Assembly (NCBI GenBank): GCA_016926235.1
Contig: JAFGOZ010000547.1
Location: 10,231-74,230 of the forward strand
DNA from: Bacteroidales bacterium
GTDB taxonomy: Bacteria; Bacteroidota; Bacteroidia; Bacteroidales; UBA10428
DNA length: 64,000 nt
Reading direction: 5' to 3'
Shown: positions 36,304 to 45,872 of the stretch, piece after piece
Position numbering within the stretch: position 1 is the first letter of the stretch
How the letters are laid out: each line of letters opens with the position of its first letter
Translations under genes and position numbers: made by a program
The notes under the pieces: generated by a model
Database searches by the model: none
Told to the model about the DNA's origin: nothing
What the model saw: the letters and a program-made list of their open reading frames with translations, nothing else

Positions 36304-37077
36304 CTAATTTAATAGTTCTTCCAGAATTTCCTTTGCCTGTCCGGAAAAAGGACTATCCGAATAAGCCACTTCATCCATAACTTTTTGAGCTTTTTCATCC
36401 TCCCCAAGATAAACCAAAGTCATTCCATAATACCATTTTACCTCAAGGCCATATTCAAAATCCTTATTATCTATCAGTGACTCGAAATAAGGCAGTGCTT
36501 TTTTAGGCTGATTATTATTCAAATAACTTAATCCCAGCAAAAACTGAAGATGCTCATTATCCTCTTGTGTTTGTTCCAGATCTTTGAATACACTAATAGC
36601 CTCCTTATATTCGTGTGCATCGTAATGGTCTGCACCAACTTTAAGTTCCTCAAACTGATCAGATGTAAATTCACTAAATTGTGCAGGAACTTCCCCCCTG
36701 GTATGTATTGGATATTCATTCTGCCAGGGTTGAAAATGCTCTGCATATAGTTTAGGCTCAGAAGGTTTTCTAAGTAATAAAAACGCAATACTCAAGCCAA
36801 AAAGCACTATTACTGATGCTGCCAAAGCTGCCCATTTGGGGTAACTTGATCCCAATGATTTATCGGCCATTACATCATCAATTTCCTTCAATCCGGTTTT
36901 GAACAATTCCTTACCAGCCTCCTTAATGCCCTCAACCATAATCCGGTATAACCTGAGTTCTTCCCTCATTTCAGGATTTTCCTCCAGCTCCTTTTCCATT
37001 TGTGTTTTTTCTGAAGCAGTCATTGAACCCTTCAGGTAAGCATCAAATTTTTCCATTATATGTAAATTTTCTTCCAT
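36304..37077 (-). CDS. Anti-sigma-factor-like membrane protein with TPR C-terminus
   Basis: A protein of 257 residues. An N-terminal cytoplasmic region (about 1-80) has the pattern FDAYLKGSMTASEKTQMEKE, seen in Bacteroidota anti-sigma factors that lack a zinc finger. It is followed by one TM (about 84-102) and periplasmic TPR units (about 135-255). It sits 177 bases after an ECF-like sigma gene in the same direction, the normal partner position. It is a paralogue of the protein at 63008, with matching N-terminal pattern and topology. The start at 37077 (MEENLHIMEKF) is preferred to a TTG two codons upstream. Confidence 0.75.
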   Translation of the reverse strand: MEENLHIMEKFDAYLKGSMTASEKTQMEKELEENPEMREELRLYRIMVEGIKEAGKELFKTGLKEIDDVMADKSLGSSYPKWAALAASVIVLFGLSIAFLLLRKPSEPKLYAEHFQPWQNEYPIHTRGEVPAQFSEFTSDQFEELKVGADHYDAHEYKEAISVFKDLEQTQEDNEHLQFLLGLSYLNNNQPKKALPYFESLIDNKDFEYGLEVKWYYGMTLVYLGEDEKAQKVMDEVAYSDSPFSGQAKEILEELLN

Positions 37078-37254
37078 AGGCAAAGGGTATTTGTCCGATT
37101 AATCTAATATTCCATTTCTTATCACAATAAAACATATCTCAAACCAAGTTTTTATAGGAACAACGGATTATTGAATTGCTGAATTAATGGCATCATAATA
37201 TGAAAATTATGTTTATAAAATAAATATCCATTTATCCATTTATCATCCATTTAT

Positions 37255-37824
37255 TCAAAAAACATTCTCCGCTTTATATCTCGTTTTTACCACACTCTCA
37301 AGCTTTTTAAAACATTTATATTTTTGAGTTTTCAATGAATCTACATTTTTATAGTCCAGGGTTTCCATAAGTTCCTCATAAGTATATCCTCTGAAGTAAT
37401 AGTATGTAAGAAGCTGTATGCAAGTCTGATTTAATTCTGCAATACATTCTTTTACAATCATCTTCATCCTTTCTTCCTTTATGTAATCATTCCCATCACC
37501 CATTTCATCCTTTTGCCTTGTAAGGTTTATCTCAAATGTATCCTCATACCGGCTTCCCCTTTTGAACATATTATTAATGATGTTACGTCCAATTTGAAAT
37601 AAATATGTTTTTACATCTGAAGTAAATTTAACAAGGCTCCCATCCACAATATTTTTGTACATAATGGAAAAAGCTTCCTGGTACACCTCTTTACTATCCT
37701 CTGATTGCAGGTTGTACTTCTTGTAAGTAAATCCAATGAACTCATTTCTATACTTTTTATAGGTTTCAGTAATAATATCCTGGTTATTACATTTAAAACC
37801 TTCCAGTATTGCTTCTTTATTCAT
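37255..37824 (-). CDS. ECF-like RNA polymerase sigma factor
   Basis: A protein of 189 residues. Region 2 (about 15-95) has the typical VYQEAFSIMYKNI and KTYLFQIGRNIINN. Region 4 (about 125-180) has a helix-turn-helix (YTYEELMETLDYKNVDSLKT). It is divergent from standard RpoE-type factors but clearly sigma-70-like, and paralogous to the factor at 58209 (shared K-KYKC-K ending). It lies between the TPR-CHAT protease and the anti-sigma-like gene. A stable hairpin covers the region 12 bases upstream of its ATG. Confidence 0.82.
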   Translation of the reverse strand: MNKEAILEGFKCNNQDIITETYKKYRNEFIGFTYKKYNLQSEDSKEVYQEAFSIMYKNIVDGSLVKFTSDVKTYLFQIGRNIINNMFKRGSRYEDTFEINLTRQKDEMGDGNDYIKEERMKMIVKECIAELNQTCIQLLTYYYFRGYTYEELMETLDYKNVDSLKTQKYKCFKKLESVVKTRYKAENVF

Positions 37825-37836
37825 TCATTATATGTT

Positions 37837-37878
37837 TTCATTTCGCACCTGAAAATAATAAATTTTCATCGAAATGAA
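37837..37878 (-). promoter_or_regulatory. Nested hairpin in front of the sigma factor start codon
   Basis: On the minus strand an outer 9-bp pairing (TTCATTTCG with CGAAATGAA) encloses an inner 6-bp pairing (GAAAAT with ATTTTC). It lies between the CHAT stop and the sigma ATG, ending 12 bases from the ATG. No T-run follows, so translational control or mRNA processing is more likely than termination. Confidence 0.5.
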
Positions 37879-37911
37879 CGTTATTTTTTTAATAAAGAAC
37901 TGAATAACACA

Positions 37912-40900
37912 TTATTTCCAGCTACCTACTAATAAGAATGGCGCCCAAAAATAGGGATGATTGTACTTCTCATCCATTGCCATATCTACCTGGGCTTTAT
38001 GCAACGCATCGACTGTTTCCATTGTTTTGAGGTTCGCGTAAAATTTCCCCATTAATATACTGGTAGCTTTATCATCCACACTCCACAGTGATGCTATAAC
38101 ACTTGGAACTCCGGCTTGTAAAAAAGCAGAGGCTGTAGTAATCGGCCATCCCTCCATTAATTCCATGGGTACAGCAGTTTCACAAGCTGATAAAGTCACA
38201 AGTTTACAATTTTCAATACTCCTAAGACCAAATACTTCATCAATTCTAAGTTTCCCATCGTCGCCTGATTCAGGATCGGCTGCCAACACTATAAATGAAT
38301 TATCATAATCATTGTAATCAAGCACACCATGAGTAGCAAAATGGAGTATATTATAGCATGATGTATTCCCAAACACATTTTTACGGGTAGCCTGATCCTC
38401 TATCAGAACAATTGCATTGTCAAATATTTTCTCAATGGTTTTTACTTCCACTTCGGCATAAGGCAACGAATTATCGGCATTTCCGATGGCAAGCATATCA
38501 GGACAATTTTCGTCGGGATAAAATACATTAGTCAGATAACTCAACCTGTTTGTATAAAATATGGAGTACTTACTCACCAGATAAGAATATTTGTCATCCT
38601 TTCCTTGTTTAATTAATATCTGAAAAGGCAAATAATAAAGCATTCCGTTGGGTATGATCGCCAATCGCTGCTTCGTCGACAATTCTTCTTCTACCGGGGC
38701 TATCAACAAATTGTATAATTCTGAGGATAATTGGATAAAATAATCCTTTCGTATTGTATTCTGTCCGTCTTCATGTGCAACCACATTGGCCCCTCTTACA
38801 GAAACATCAATTGCACCAGTGAATGAAGGAGTTTTAATCATATTGTACAAATCTACAATCTGTTGCTCTACTTCTTTTTTATCTACATCAATTACTTTAG
38901 CAAACACTGAATCAGATGTCCCAACGAATATATAGAGGTTTTTTTCAGAAAGCAGGTAGAGAAGCACAGCCATATCATTCGGTATATTTCGCTTTTGTGC
39001 TTTAAAATCCATTGGATTTTCGCTCATTGTAAAGTAATTACGCAAAGATGGTTCCTGCTGAACAACATCATTTATAAAGTTCCTGTAATCATTTTGTGTA
39101 ATAGTTTTAATCTGTTCAAGTTTGATTATCAATTCAGCACTTTGTTCCACTTGGGGTTTTGCCTTTTCTTTCTCAATTTCCTGGTTCAGGGTCTCTATCT
39201 TAGTTTTATATTCCTTATCAGTTGATATATATTGATTTTTTGTACTGTCTGCAAATGCGACATTCATGTTTCTGAATTTACTCCGAAGACTTTCGTTATT
39301 TCCTTTTTCAAGGTATTTCAGAGCCCCTTCAATATCTCCTTTTTCCATGAGCATTTGAACCATTAGTTCATATACTTTACTAACAATATCAACAGATGTA
39401 AATAATTTAACAGCCTCCTCACCTCCTATTATTTTATTCTTGAGATATTCCAATGTTTCAATAGATTCCTCAAGTGTTACAATAGCTGAATCAATCATAC
39501 CCTGGTTACGATATATGTCGGAAAGCAAATACAATGGTTCCCATAAAATCTTTTTAGTACCCATAGTTCTTACTATCGATATCCCATTATCAAGATGATT
39601 TTTAGCCTGTTTAAAATTTGCCTTTTTAATAAAATACCTGCCAAAAAGAATATGAAGTTCTGCAAGTGCTCCTTTTTCATTCGATCCAAATAATAACTGC
39701 GAAGTAGCCTCCAGATTTTCCAGGGCCTGCGGTAAATTGTCTTCTTCGAGATATAATCGGGCCATAATTAAGCGAGTAGAAGCCTGATAGCTTACATTTC
39801 CAGTTTCTGTGCACATTTTTAGCGATTTATCGAGATAAATATGAGCGCTATCATACATTTTTTTATAATAGTAAATCTCACCTATATTGGCATTGATCAA
39901 CGACATAAAATCCTTATCCTGGTAAGTAGTTTCAACCAGATGCAGTGCATTCTTGAAATACTTCAGTGCTTTATCAAAATCACCCATGGAGAAATAAATA
40001 ACTCCAATGTTGTTAATAGGTGTTGCACTTGATTCGGGCCCGCTGATCGTTTTGTAAATGCTGTCACCCTTTTCATAATACCGAATAGCAGTTTTATATT
40101 CCCCCATTACATTGTAAATATTCCCCATATTCAGATATGAGCCTGCAACGCCCCATAGATTTTCTGCATCTTTACTTATTTCAAAACTTTTATTCTCTAT
40201 TTCCAAAGATGCCGGATAATCTCCATATCTTCGTTTCAAATCACTAATAGCTGAAAGCGCTGATGACATGTTTATCCTGTCGTATCCTTGTTCAGCCAGT
40301 TTAAATGATTCATTAAAATACGACTCGGCTGTTTCGAACTCCCCCATACTTTCATAAGTAAATCCGATGTTGATAAGAGTTGATGCTTCAGTACTTTTAT
40401 CTTCCAGGCTCTTATACTTAGCAAGTGCGGTTTCATAATAATACAAAGATGAGTCATATTGTCCGCTATTATAATATAAATGCCCCAGAGACCTTTTGCA
40501 ATAAGCAATATTTTCATCACTGTTGGTTTCGTAAGCCATTTGCATAGCCTGGCGAAAATAGTTTTCAGCCAATTCCAGCTTATAATTAGCTATTCTTTCA
40601 ATCAATCCAATGTTAATGAGGTTATAAACCTGACCTGATTTATCTCCAATTTCCTTACGAATATCAAGACTTTCTTCATAACATTTTTTTGCCTCATTAT
40701 ATTTTCTTTCATCATAATACGAGTTTCCCAGTTCGAAAAGATTATAGGCATAATTGTACTGATCTCCTATTAATTTTGATACTTCAATTGATTTTTTATA
40801 GTATTGATTTGCCTGACTATGATCCTTCACAATATTATATGTCTCGGCAATATCAGCATAAATATCAGCCACCTCTTTCTTCTCACCCAGTTCCTGGTAA

Positions 40901-43038
40901 ATTGAAAGTGATTCCTTATAAAGATCTATGGCTTTTTGAGGTTCCCCACTATCCTTGTATAGTGCAGCCAGTTTACTTAATGAGTAGGCTTGACCAGCTT
41001 TGTTTCCTGATTCCCTTTTCAACGAAAGGGCCAGATTATGAGCTTCAATAGCTTTATCATATTCTCCCAGGGTCCAGTACATCTGGCCTACATTGGACAA
41101 AGAAAATCCTGCATCATTTTTTAATCCTAAGGAGATTTTAATATCGTAGGCTCTCTGGTACAAATCCAATGCCTCTTTGGTATTATCTGTATTATATGCA
41201 ATATTATCTAAGGCAGTGGCTTGTTTTGACAAATTACCATTTGCGAGATAATAATTATATTGCCTATAAAAATAATTTAAGGCTTCCTCTTTATTCCCTA
41301 GCTTTTCATATACTTTAGCAATCCAATAGTATAATCCTGCATTTGCATTCCTCCCTTCCTCTGAGTTAGCTAAATCATTCATATCAAAAGCTTGTGAAAA
41401 ATATTCTAATGCTTTGGTATATTCTCCTTTAAAATAATACGCCTCACCCAGACCCAATAATGATATGGCTGTACTTGTATATAAAGATTCGGATGGATTT
41501 TTTCGCAGTTGAACCTGTTTTACCTCCATAGCTTTACTGTAATATAACAGGGAATTTTCATAATCGTCTAAATTCATGTATTGAAGCGCTATGTTATTAT
41601 AACAATAACTGATACCCGTAGTATCATTACTCCTAACAAAGTAATTCAAAGCTTGAGTATACATTTCCAAAGCCAGCCTGTATTTTATATTATCACTTAA
41701 TATCTCTGCTTTGTTGAATAATGCCCACCCAAAATTTACATCATCTTTGAGCAGGTTCGCAACTTTGATAACCATTGCATTTAGTTCATAGGCTTTATCA
41801 AAATCAGCTTTATCAGAAAAATCATTTGCCTCACTTACCCAATCACTTAGAAACGAATTATCATATATATCCTTCCTATGTAATTGCACCAGATTGCTGA
41901 ATTCCTCATCTTCTGCATTTAGCAACCAATCCCGCAACTCATATGAACTTACCGGTGCATAATTAAAAACCCATGTTGCAAATGTCTCATTTATTTTCCA
42001 TGAATGCCCCATGTATTTACCCGGGAAACACTTTACGAATTGCATAAATGCATAAACATCCTCATTGCTTACATTTTCCATGATTTCAACTAACGATTTT
42101 CCTGTATACCTTCCTGAATCGTAGGGCATTGACCATTCCGGATGAGATTCAAGGCTTTCCCTGAGCCATTCGGCTGTTTCCCGTATATCCTTCTTCATAA
42201 TCCTTATGATATCTTTTTCAAGTTCAGGACTATCGTACCTTATTATGTGCCTTATATGATATATGGGTATCTCATTCATATCCAAAAAGTCAATATTGCG
42301 AATTGCCAGTTCATATATTTCTCCGTTATAATCTAACTTCGGCAGCTTTGCCGGCAATTCCACCATATCTCCCTCATATACCCTGCTAATACCTTCCTCC
42401 GGATTCTTCAACCTGATTTTTACCCGGGTATGATTCATGATAACCTCCAAAACTTCAACTTTCCCTAATTCAAGATTTTCCCTGTCTGAATATATTTCAG
42501 AATAGCTTCCATATGCAGTTCCAATAGAATTATCAAAAATACCATCGTATTTTCCTGCCCCCAAAATAGCTATCACAGAATCTCCATGATCTTCCTCAAT
42601 CGTTTCAATCCTAAAAGACATCCTTCTGTTTATTTTTAGCTCATCGTCATTCAATTTGAATGGATAATCCTCTAAAATTGAGTATTTATAATATGTTGAC
42701 ATCCATGGTATTAATGCATAAATTGAAGCGTAATCCCCGGCACTTCTAAAATACTTTAACGCAGTTTCACATAATATTGGAACATATTCCAGTGAATTTA
42801 TTTCATAAGAACAATAGGCTAAAGATTGATAGCATTTACCTAATAATACCTCGTCAGGTATATCTTTGGCTTCCTCAATATTCATTGCTTTAATATAATA
42901 ATCTACAGCCTTAGCGTACTTCTCCTTATTGTAATACTTATCAGCTTTTTCTTTCAATTCCACCGCGGTTGATTGAGAAAAACCCAATGGTAAGTTAATC
43001 ATCAGTAAGCATATAATCAAAATTCTTTGTTTTCTCAT
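37912..43038 (-). CDS. Exported TPR-CHAT caspase-like protease
   Basis: A protein of 1708 residues. The signal peptide (about 1-22) ends in GFSQ; the start is set at MRKQRILIICLLM because the 11 codons upstream disrupt the signal. Order: a short TPR run (about 23-110), a region of unknown fold (about 110-380), about 18-20 TPR units (about 390-1150), a coiled coil (about 1275-1330) and a CHAT domain (about 1400-1708). The likely catalytic dyad is H1570 in LHFATHGV and C1619 in LSACETA; DxPSVIASLWSVDD-type residues follow. CHAT proteases are cut-site-specific peptidases of the caspase clan. Being first in line with sigma and anti-sigma genes suggests it controls them. Confidence 0.88.
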   Translation of the reverse strand: MRKQRILIICLLMINLPLGFSQSTAVELKEKADKYYNKEKYAKAVDYYIKAMNIEEAKDIPDEVLLGKCYQSLAYCSYEINSLEYVPILCETALKYFRSAGDYASIYALIPWMSTYYKYSILEDYPFKLNDDELKINRRMSFRIETIEEDHGDSVIAILGAGKYDGIFDNSIGTAYGSYSEIYSDRENLELGKVEVLEVIMNHTRVKIRLKNPEEGISRVYEGDMVELPAKLPKLDYNGEIYELAIRNIDFLDMNEIPIYHIRHIIRYDSPELEKDIIRIMKKDIRETAEWLRESLESHPEWSMPYDSGRYTGKSLVEIMENVSNEDVYAFMQFVKCFPGKYMGHSWKINETFATWVFNYAPVSSYELRDWLLNAEDEEFSNLVQLHRKDIYDNSFLSDWVSEANDFSDKADFDKAYELNAMVIKVANLLKDDVNFGWALFNKAEILSDNIKYRLALEMYTQALNYFVRSNDTTGISYCYNNIALQYMNLDDYENSLLYYSKAMEVKQVQLRKNPSESLYTSTAISLLGLGEAYYFKGEYTKALEYFSQAFDMNDLANSEEGRNANAGLYYWIAKVYEKLGNKEEALNYFYRQYNYYLANGNLSKQATALDNIAYNTDNTKEALDLYQRAYDIKISLGLKNDAGFSLSNVGQMYWTLGEYDKAIEAHNLALSLKRESGNKAGQAYSLSKLAALYKDSGEPQKAIDLYKESLSIYQELGEKKEVADIYADIAETYNIVKDHSQANQYYKKSIEVSKLIGDQYNYAYNLFELGNSYYDERKYNEAKKCYEESLDIRKEIGDKSGQVYNLINIGLIERIANYKLELAENYFRQAMQMAYETNSDENIAYCKRSLGHLYYNSGQYDSSLYYYETALAKYKSLEDKSTEASTLINIGFTYESMGEFETAESYFNESFKLAEQGYDRINMSSALSAISDLKRRYGDYPASLEIENKSFEISKDAENLWGVAGSYLNMGNIYNVMGEYKTAIRYYEKGDSIYKTISGPESSATPINNIGVIYFSMGDFDKALKYFKNALHLVETTYQDKDFMSLINANIGEIYYYKKMYDSAHIYLDKSLKMCTETGNVSYQASTRLIMARLYLEEDNLPQALENLEATSQLLFGSNEKGALAELHILFGRYFIKKANFKQAKNHLDNGISIVRTMGTKKILWEPLYLLSDIYRNQGMIDSAIVTLEESIETLEYLKNKIIGGEEAVKLFTSVDIVSKVYELMVQMLMEKGDIEGALKYLEKGNNESLRSKFRNMNVAFADSTKNQYISTDKEYKTKIETLNQEIEKEKAKPQVEQSAELIIKLEQIKTITQNDYRNFINDVVQQEPSLRNYFTMSENPMDFKAQKRNIPNDMAVLLYLLSEKNLYIFVGTSDSVFAKVIDVDKKEVEQQIVDLYNMIKTPSFTGAIDVSVRGANVVAHEDGQNTIRKDYFIQLSSELYNLLIAPVEEELSTKQRLAIIPNGMLYYLPFQILIKQGKDDKYSYLVSKYSIFYTNRLSYLTNVFYPDENCPDMLAIGNADNSLPYAEVEVKTIEKIFDNAIVLIEDQATRKNVFGNTSCYNILHFATHGVLDYNDYDNSFIVLAADPESGDDGKLRIDEVFGLRSIENCKLVTLSACETAVPMELMEGWPITTASAFLQAGVPSVIASLWSVDDKATSILMGKFYANLKTMETVDALHKAQVDMAMDEKYNHPYFWAPFLLVGSWK

Positions 43039-43242
43039 TTTCTGCAGATTTATTAATACAATGTACTCCAAGTTATGAAATTTTATTTACTTCTTTTTCT
43101 TAATATTAATAAATCTTTTTAAAGAAAGTAACCTTAAAAACTCAGGATAGTTTTATAAAAAAATATCACCTGCAAAAATACCCGGAAAACATTTGAATCT
43201 TGTTTTTCCATTGAAAAAATTGTATCTTACAATAAACGAATT

Positions 43243-45843
43243 GTGAATTTAGTGAAGAAGCTGATATTTCTTGTATTTATTGGCATTACCGATATTTTAT
43301 ATTCCCAGGAAAAAGAGATGCTACCTTGTGGGTTTACATCCTCTCTTATACCTGTTAATTACACAATCAATCATGATTTTGCAGAATTTGCCAAAAACTT
43401 TTCGTTTAAAAAATTTGCTCCCGTACCAGATACCATACCTGTTAAACTTCACATCATCAGAAAAAGTGATGGTACCGGACAAGAAGTTACACTAGCAGAA
43501 CTTGATGCCGACCTTGAGGAAGTGAACAGTTATTTTATAAATGCCAATATAGTGTTTAAATATTGCGATGAAGTGGGATATATTGACAATTCTACATTTT
43601 ATGATTTTGAATATGCTGATGATAACGGACCATTATATGGAACGTTTAGTGAACCTCATGCTGTGAATGTATATATTGCTGGTTCTGTGAGTCTGTATGG
43701 AAATGGTGTAGGTGGTTTGGGGAGCGGCTTAGGATGGGAGTATGAAGGAATCACTATGGATCAATCCGTTATAGGAAATGGCAAAACCTACACCCATGAG
43801 ATGGGGCATGTATTTCATCTCTATCATACACATGGTAAATACAATTGGGAACTGACCGATTGTGACGGTGATAATTGGGATGATCCTGTAATACCCGATG
43901 AAGTATGGTGTATGGGAGCATACCGTTTTGATAATAACATGGGTATGGACATTAATAGTGATGGTATACCTGATTGTATGCAAACAGGTGATGACATTTG
44001 TGATACCCCGGCAGAACCCAACCTTTCGGTGGATAGTCTTACGAGTGGTTGTACATATGTCGGGCATCAAATAGATTACTATGGAGATTTGTTCCAACCC
44101 CTTGTCGGTAACATTATGTCTTATGGGCCAAACGCATGTTCAGATCATTTTTCGGCCGGACAATATGCCAAAATACGCTATGCATTTGAAACTTATGGAC
44201 TGCATTTGCAATGCGGCTGTAATGATTTCAGCGAAAAAACTGTTACCAATAATGATGATAACGGTGTAGGTTCACTTAGATGGGCTTTGGAATGTGCTAA
44301 CTGGCATAAAACGCCAGTAACTGTAAAATTTAATATCCCTACAAAATCATCAGTTATTACTTTACAAACCAGATTGCCATTGGTTAAAAAGAATGTTATA
44401 ATTAACGGTACAACCCAGACTTCAGGAAATATTATTATTGATGGTTCTTTCCTTACAGAAGATGGAGACTATGGTTTTTATATTTATGGTGACAGCATTG
44501 AAATAAATGGTATTACAATGCGTAATTTCCCAACATATGCTATTATGAACTATGATGGTTATGACAACTTTAAATTACAAAACTGCACTCTGGATAGTAA
44601 TAAATATTTTGGACTTTACCTTCATAAATCGGAAAATTCACTACTTCATGGTAATACAATAATAAATAATGAGATGGGAGGAATGTATTTAATAGAAAAC
44701 TCAACAATTGAAATAACAGGCAATACCATAAGTAATAATCAATATAGTGGAATAAACCTTTCCAGTAATAATTCGAACATTACGATTGGTCGTTCAGAAA
44801 CAAACAATGCAAACACTATTACAGGGAATAAATTCTATGGCATTTTTATTCATGATTCATCCAACAATATTAACATTTACAATAACTATATAGGCACCGA
44901 TGCAAACAATACACCGGATACTGGTAATCATTATTATGGCATTGGTTTAGATAATTGCTTTGATATAACAATAGGAGATGCAAGTAAAGGAAATGTTCTA
45001 TGTGCTAACGGATATTTCGGTATTGGTATATACAATATGTCGCATCGCATAAAGATAGAGGGGAATTATATTGGCACAAACAAAACAGCCTCCATCGCAA
45101 TACCCAATGTATGGGATGGTATAAGGATAGATTCATCCTATGATATTACTATCGGAGGAAACAGCTTAGGAGACAGAAACATAATTGCAAATAACTACAG
45201 AGGCATAAAGATAATTGATCACTCGTTCAATTGTTTGATACAACTAAACAGTCTATTCTGTAACACCTATGGTGAAAGCATTGAGGATGGATCAAATAAT
45301 GATATGCTGGCGCCAGTAATAACTGCTATCCCGTCAAATTACATTGTTCAGGGAACAGGAACTCCTAAATCCATAATCCGTATTTACAAGAGTAATGCTT
45401 CTTGCACAATATGTGAAGGAGAAGTATATATTGGAATGGGGTCTGGAGGAACAACATGGGAGGTTACCTCAACACTTCCGATAAACAACGACGATCAAAT
45501 TACTGCGATAGCCTCAATTGATAATAATTCCTCTGTTTTCTCATCGTGCTTTATTGCATCTGGTTTACCATATGTTGTTGATATTGAAGATAAGATACAA
45601 CATAATATTTATATTTACCCAAATCCTGTTACATCTGGCGGCACATTACTTCTAAAAACGATAGAAAATGAAAAAATTACTATTGTTGAAATTTTAAGTA
45701 CAACAGGTCAAAGAATAGTAGCTGTCAATAATAATAGTAATGAGGTAAGGATTAGTTTGCCTTCATTAGATGCTGGCTCATATATTTTAAAGGCAAAATG
45801 TACAAACCTGAACTGGCATGAAGTATTAATTGTTCTTCCATAA
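43243..45843 (+). CDS. T9SS-exported M43-like metalloprotease with beta-helix domain
   Basis: A protein of 866 residues. The start is GTG at 43243, or GTG at 43252, which gives a compact signal peptide KKLIFLVFIGITDILYSQ; no ATG is available. Order: signal, a pappalysin/cytophagalysin-like zinc metalloprotease (about 60-325) with HEMGHVFHLYH (zinc motif HExxHxxxxxH, first His at about 185) and a Met-turn NIMSYGP (about 290), a right-handed parallel beta-helix (about 380-690; repeated NTISNNQYSGINLSSNN-type turns), and a T9SS sorting domain (about 785-866; YPNPVTSGG, GSYILKA). It is probably secreted or surface-bound, degrading protein or matrix. Confidence 0.88.
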   Translation: MNLVKKLIFLVFIGITDILYSQEKEMLPCGFTSSLIPVNYTINHDFAEFAKNFSFKKFAPVPDTIPVKLHIIRKSDGTGQEVTLAELDADLEEVNSYFINANIVFKYCDEVGYIDNSTFYDFEYADDNGPLYGTFSEPHAVNVYIAGSVSLYGNGVGGLGSGLGWEYEGITMDQSVIGNGKTYTHEMGHVFHLYHTHGKYNWELTDCDGDNWDDPVIPDEVWCMGAYRFDNNMGMDINSDGIPDCMQTGDDICDTPAEPNLSVDSLTSGCTYVGHQIDYYGDLFQPLVGNIMSYGPNACSDHFSAGQYAKIRYAFETYGLHLQCGCNDFSEKTVTNNDDNGVGSLRWALECANWHKTPVTVKFNIPTKSSVITLQTRLPLVKKNVIINGTTQTSGNIIIDGSFLTEDGDYGFYIYGDSIEINGITMRNFPTYAIMNYDGYDNFKLQNCTLDSNKYFGLYLHKSENSLLHGNTIINNEMGGMYLIENSTIEITGNTISNNQYSGINLSSNNSNITIGRSETNNANTITGNKFYGIFIHDSSNNINIYNNYIGTDANNTPDTGNHYYGIGLDNCFDITIGDASKGNVLCANGYFGIGIYNMSHRIKIEGNYIGTNKTASIAIPNVWDGIRIDSSYDITIGGNSLGDRNIIANNYRGIKIIDHSFNCLIQLNSLFCNTYGESIEDGSNNDMLAPVITAIPSNYIVQGTGTPKSIIRIYKSNASCTICEGEVYIGMGSGGTTWEVTSTLPINNDDQITAIASIDNNSSVFSSCFIASGLPYVVDIEDKIQHNIYIYPNPVTSGGTLLLKTIENEKITIVEILSTTGQRIVAVNNNSNEVRISLPSLDAGSYILKAKCTNLNWHEVLIVLP

Positions 45844-45872
45844 ACCAGGATAGAAAAAAGAAACATATTTTT

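Noticed and set aside
37225..37254. TCCATTTA-type tandem repeats
   Set aside because: There are only about three imperfect 8-10-base units in AT-rich sequence; this is too weak for a functional repeat.
36014..43038. Type III-E CRISPR (gRAMP/Craspase) locus
   Set aside because: The TPR-CHAT plus sigma theme fits, but there is no repeat array and no Cas7-like fusion or other Cas gene anywhere in the window.
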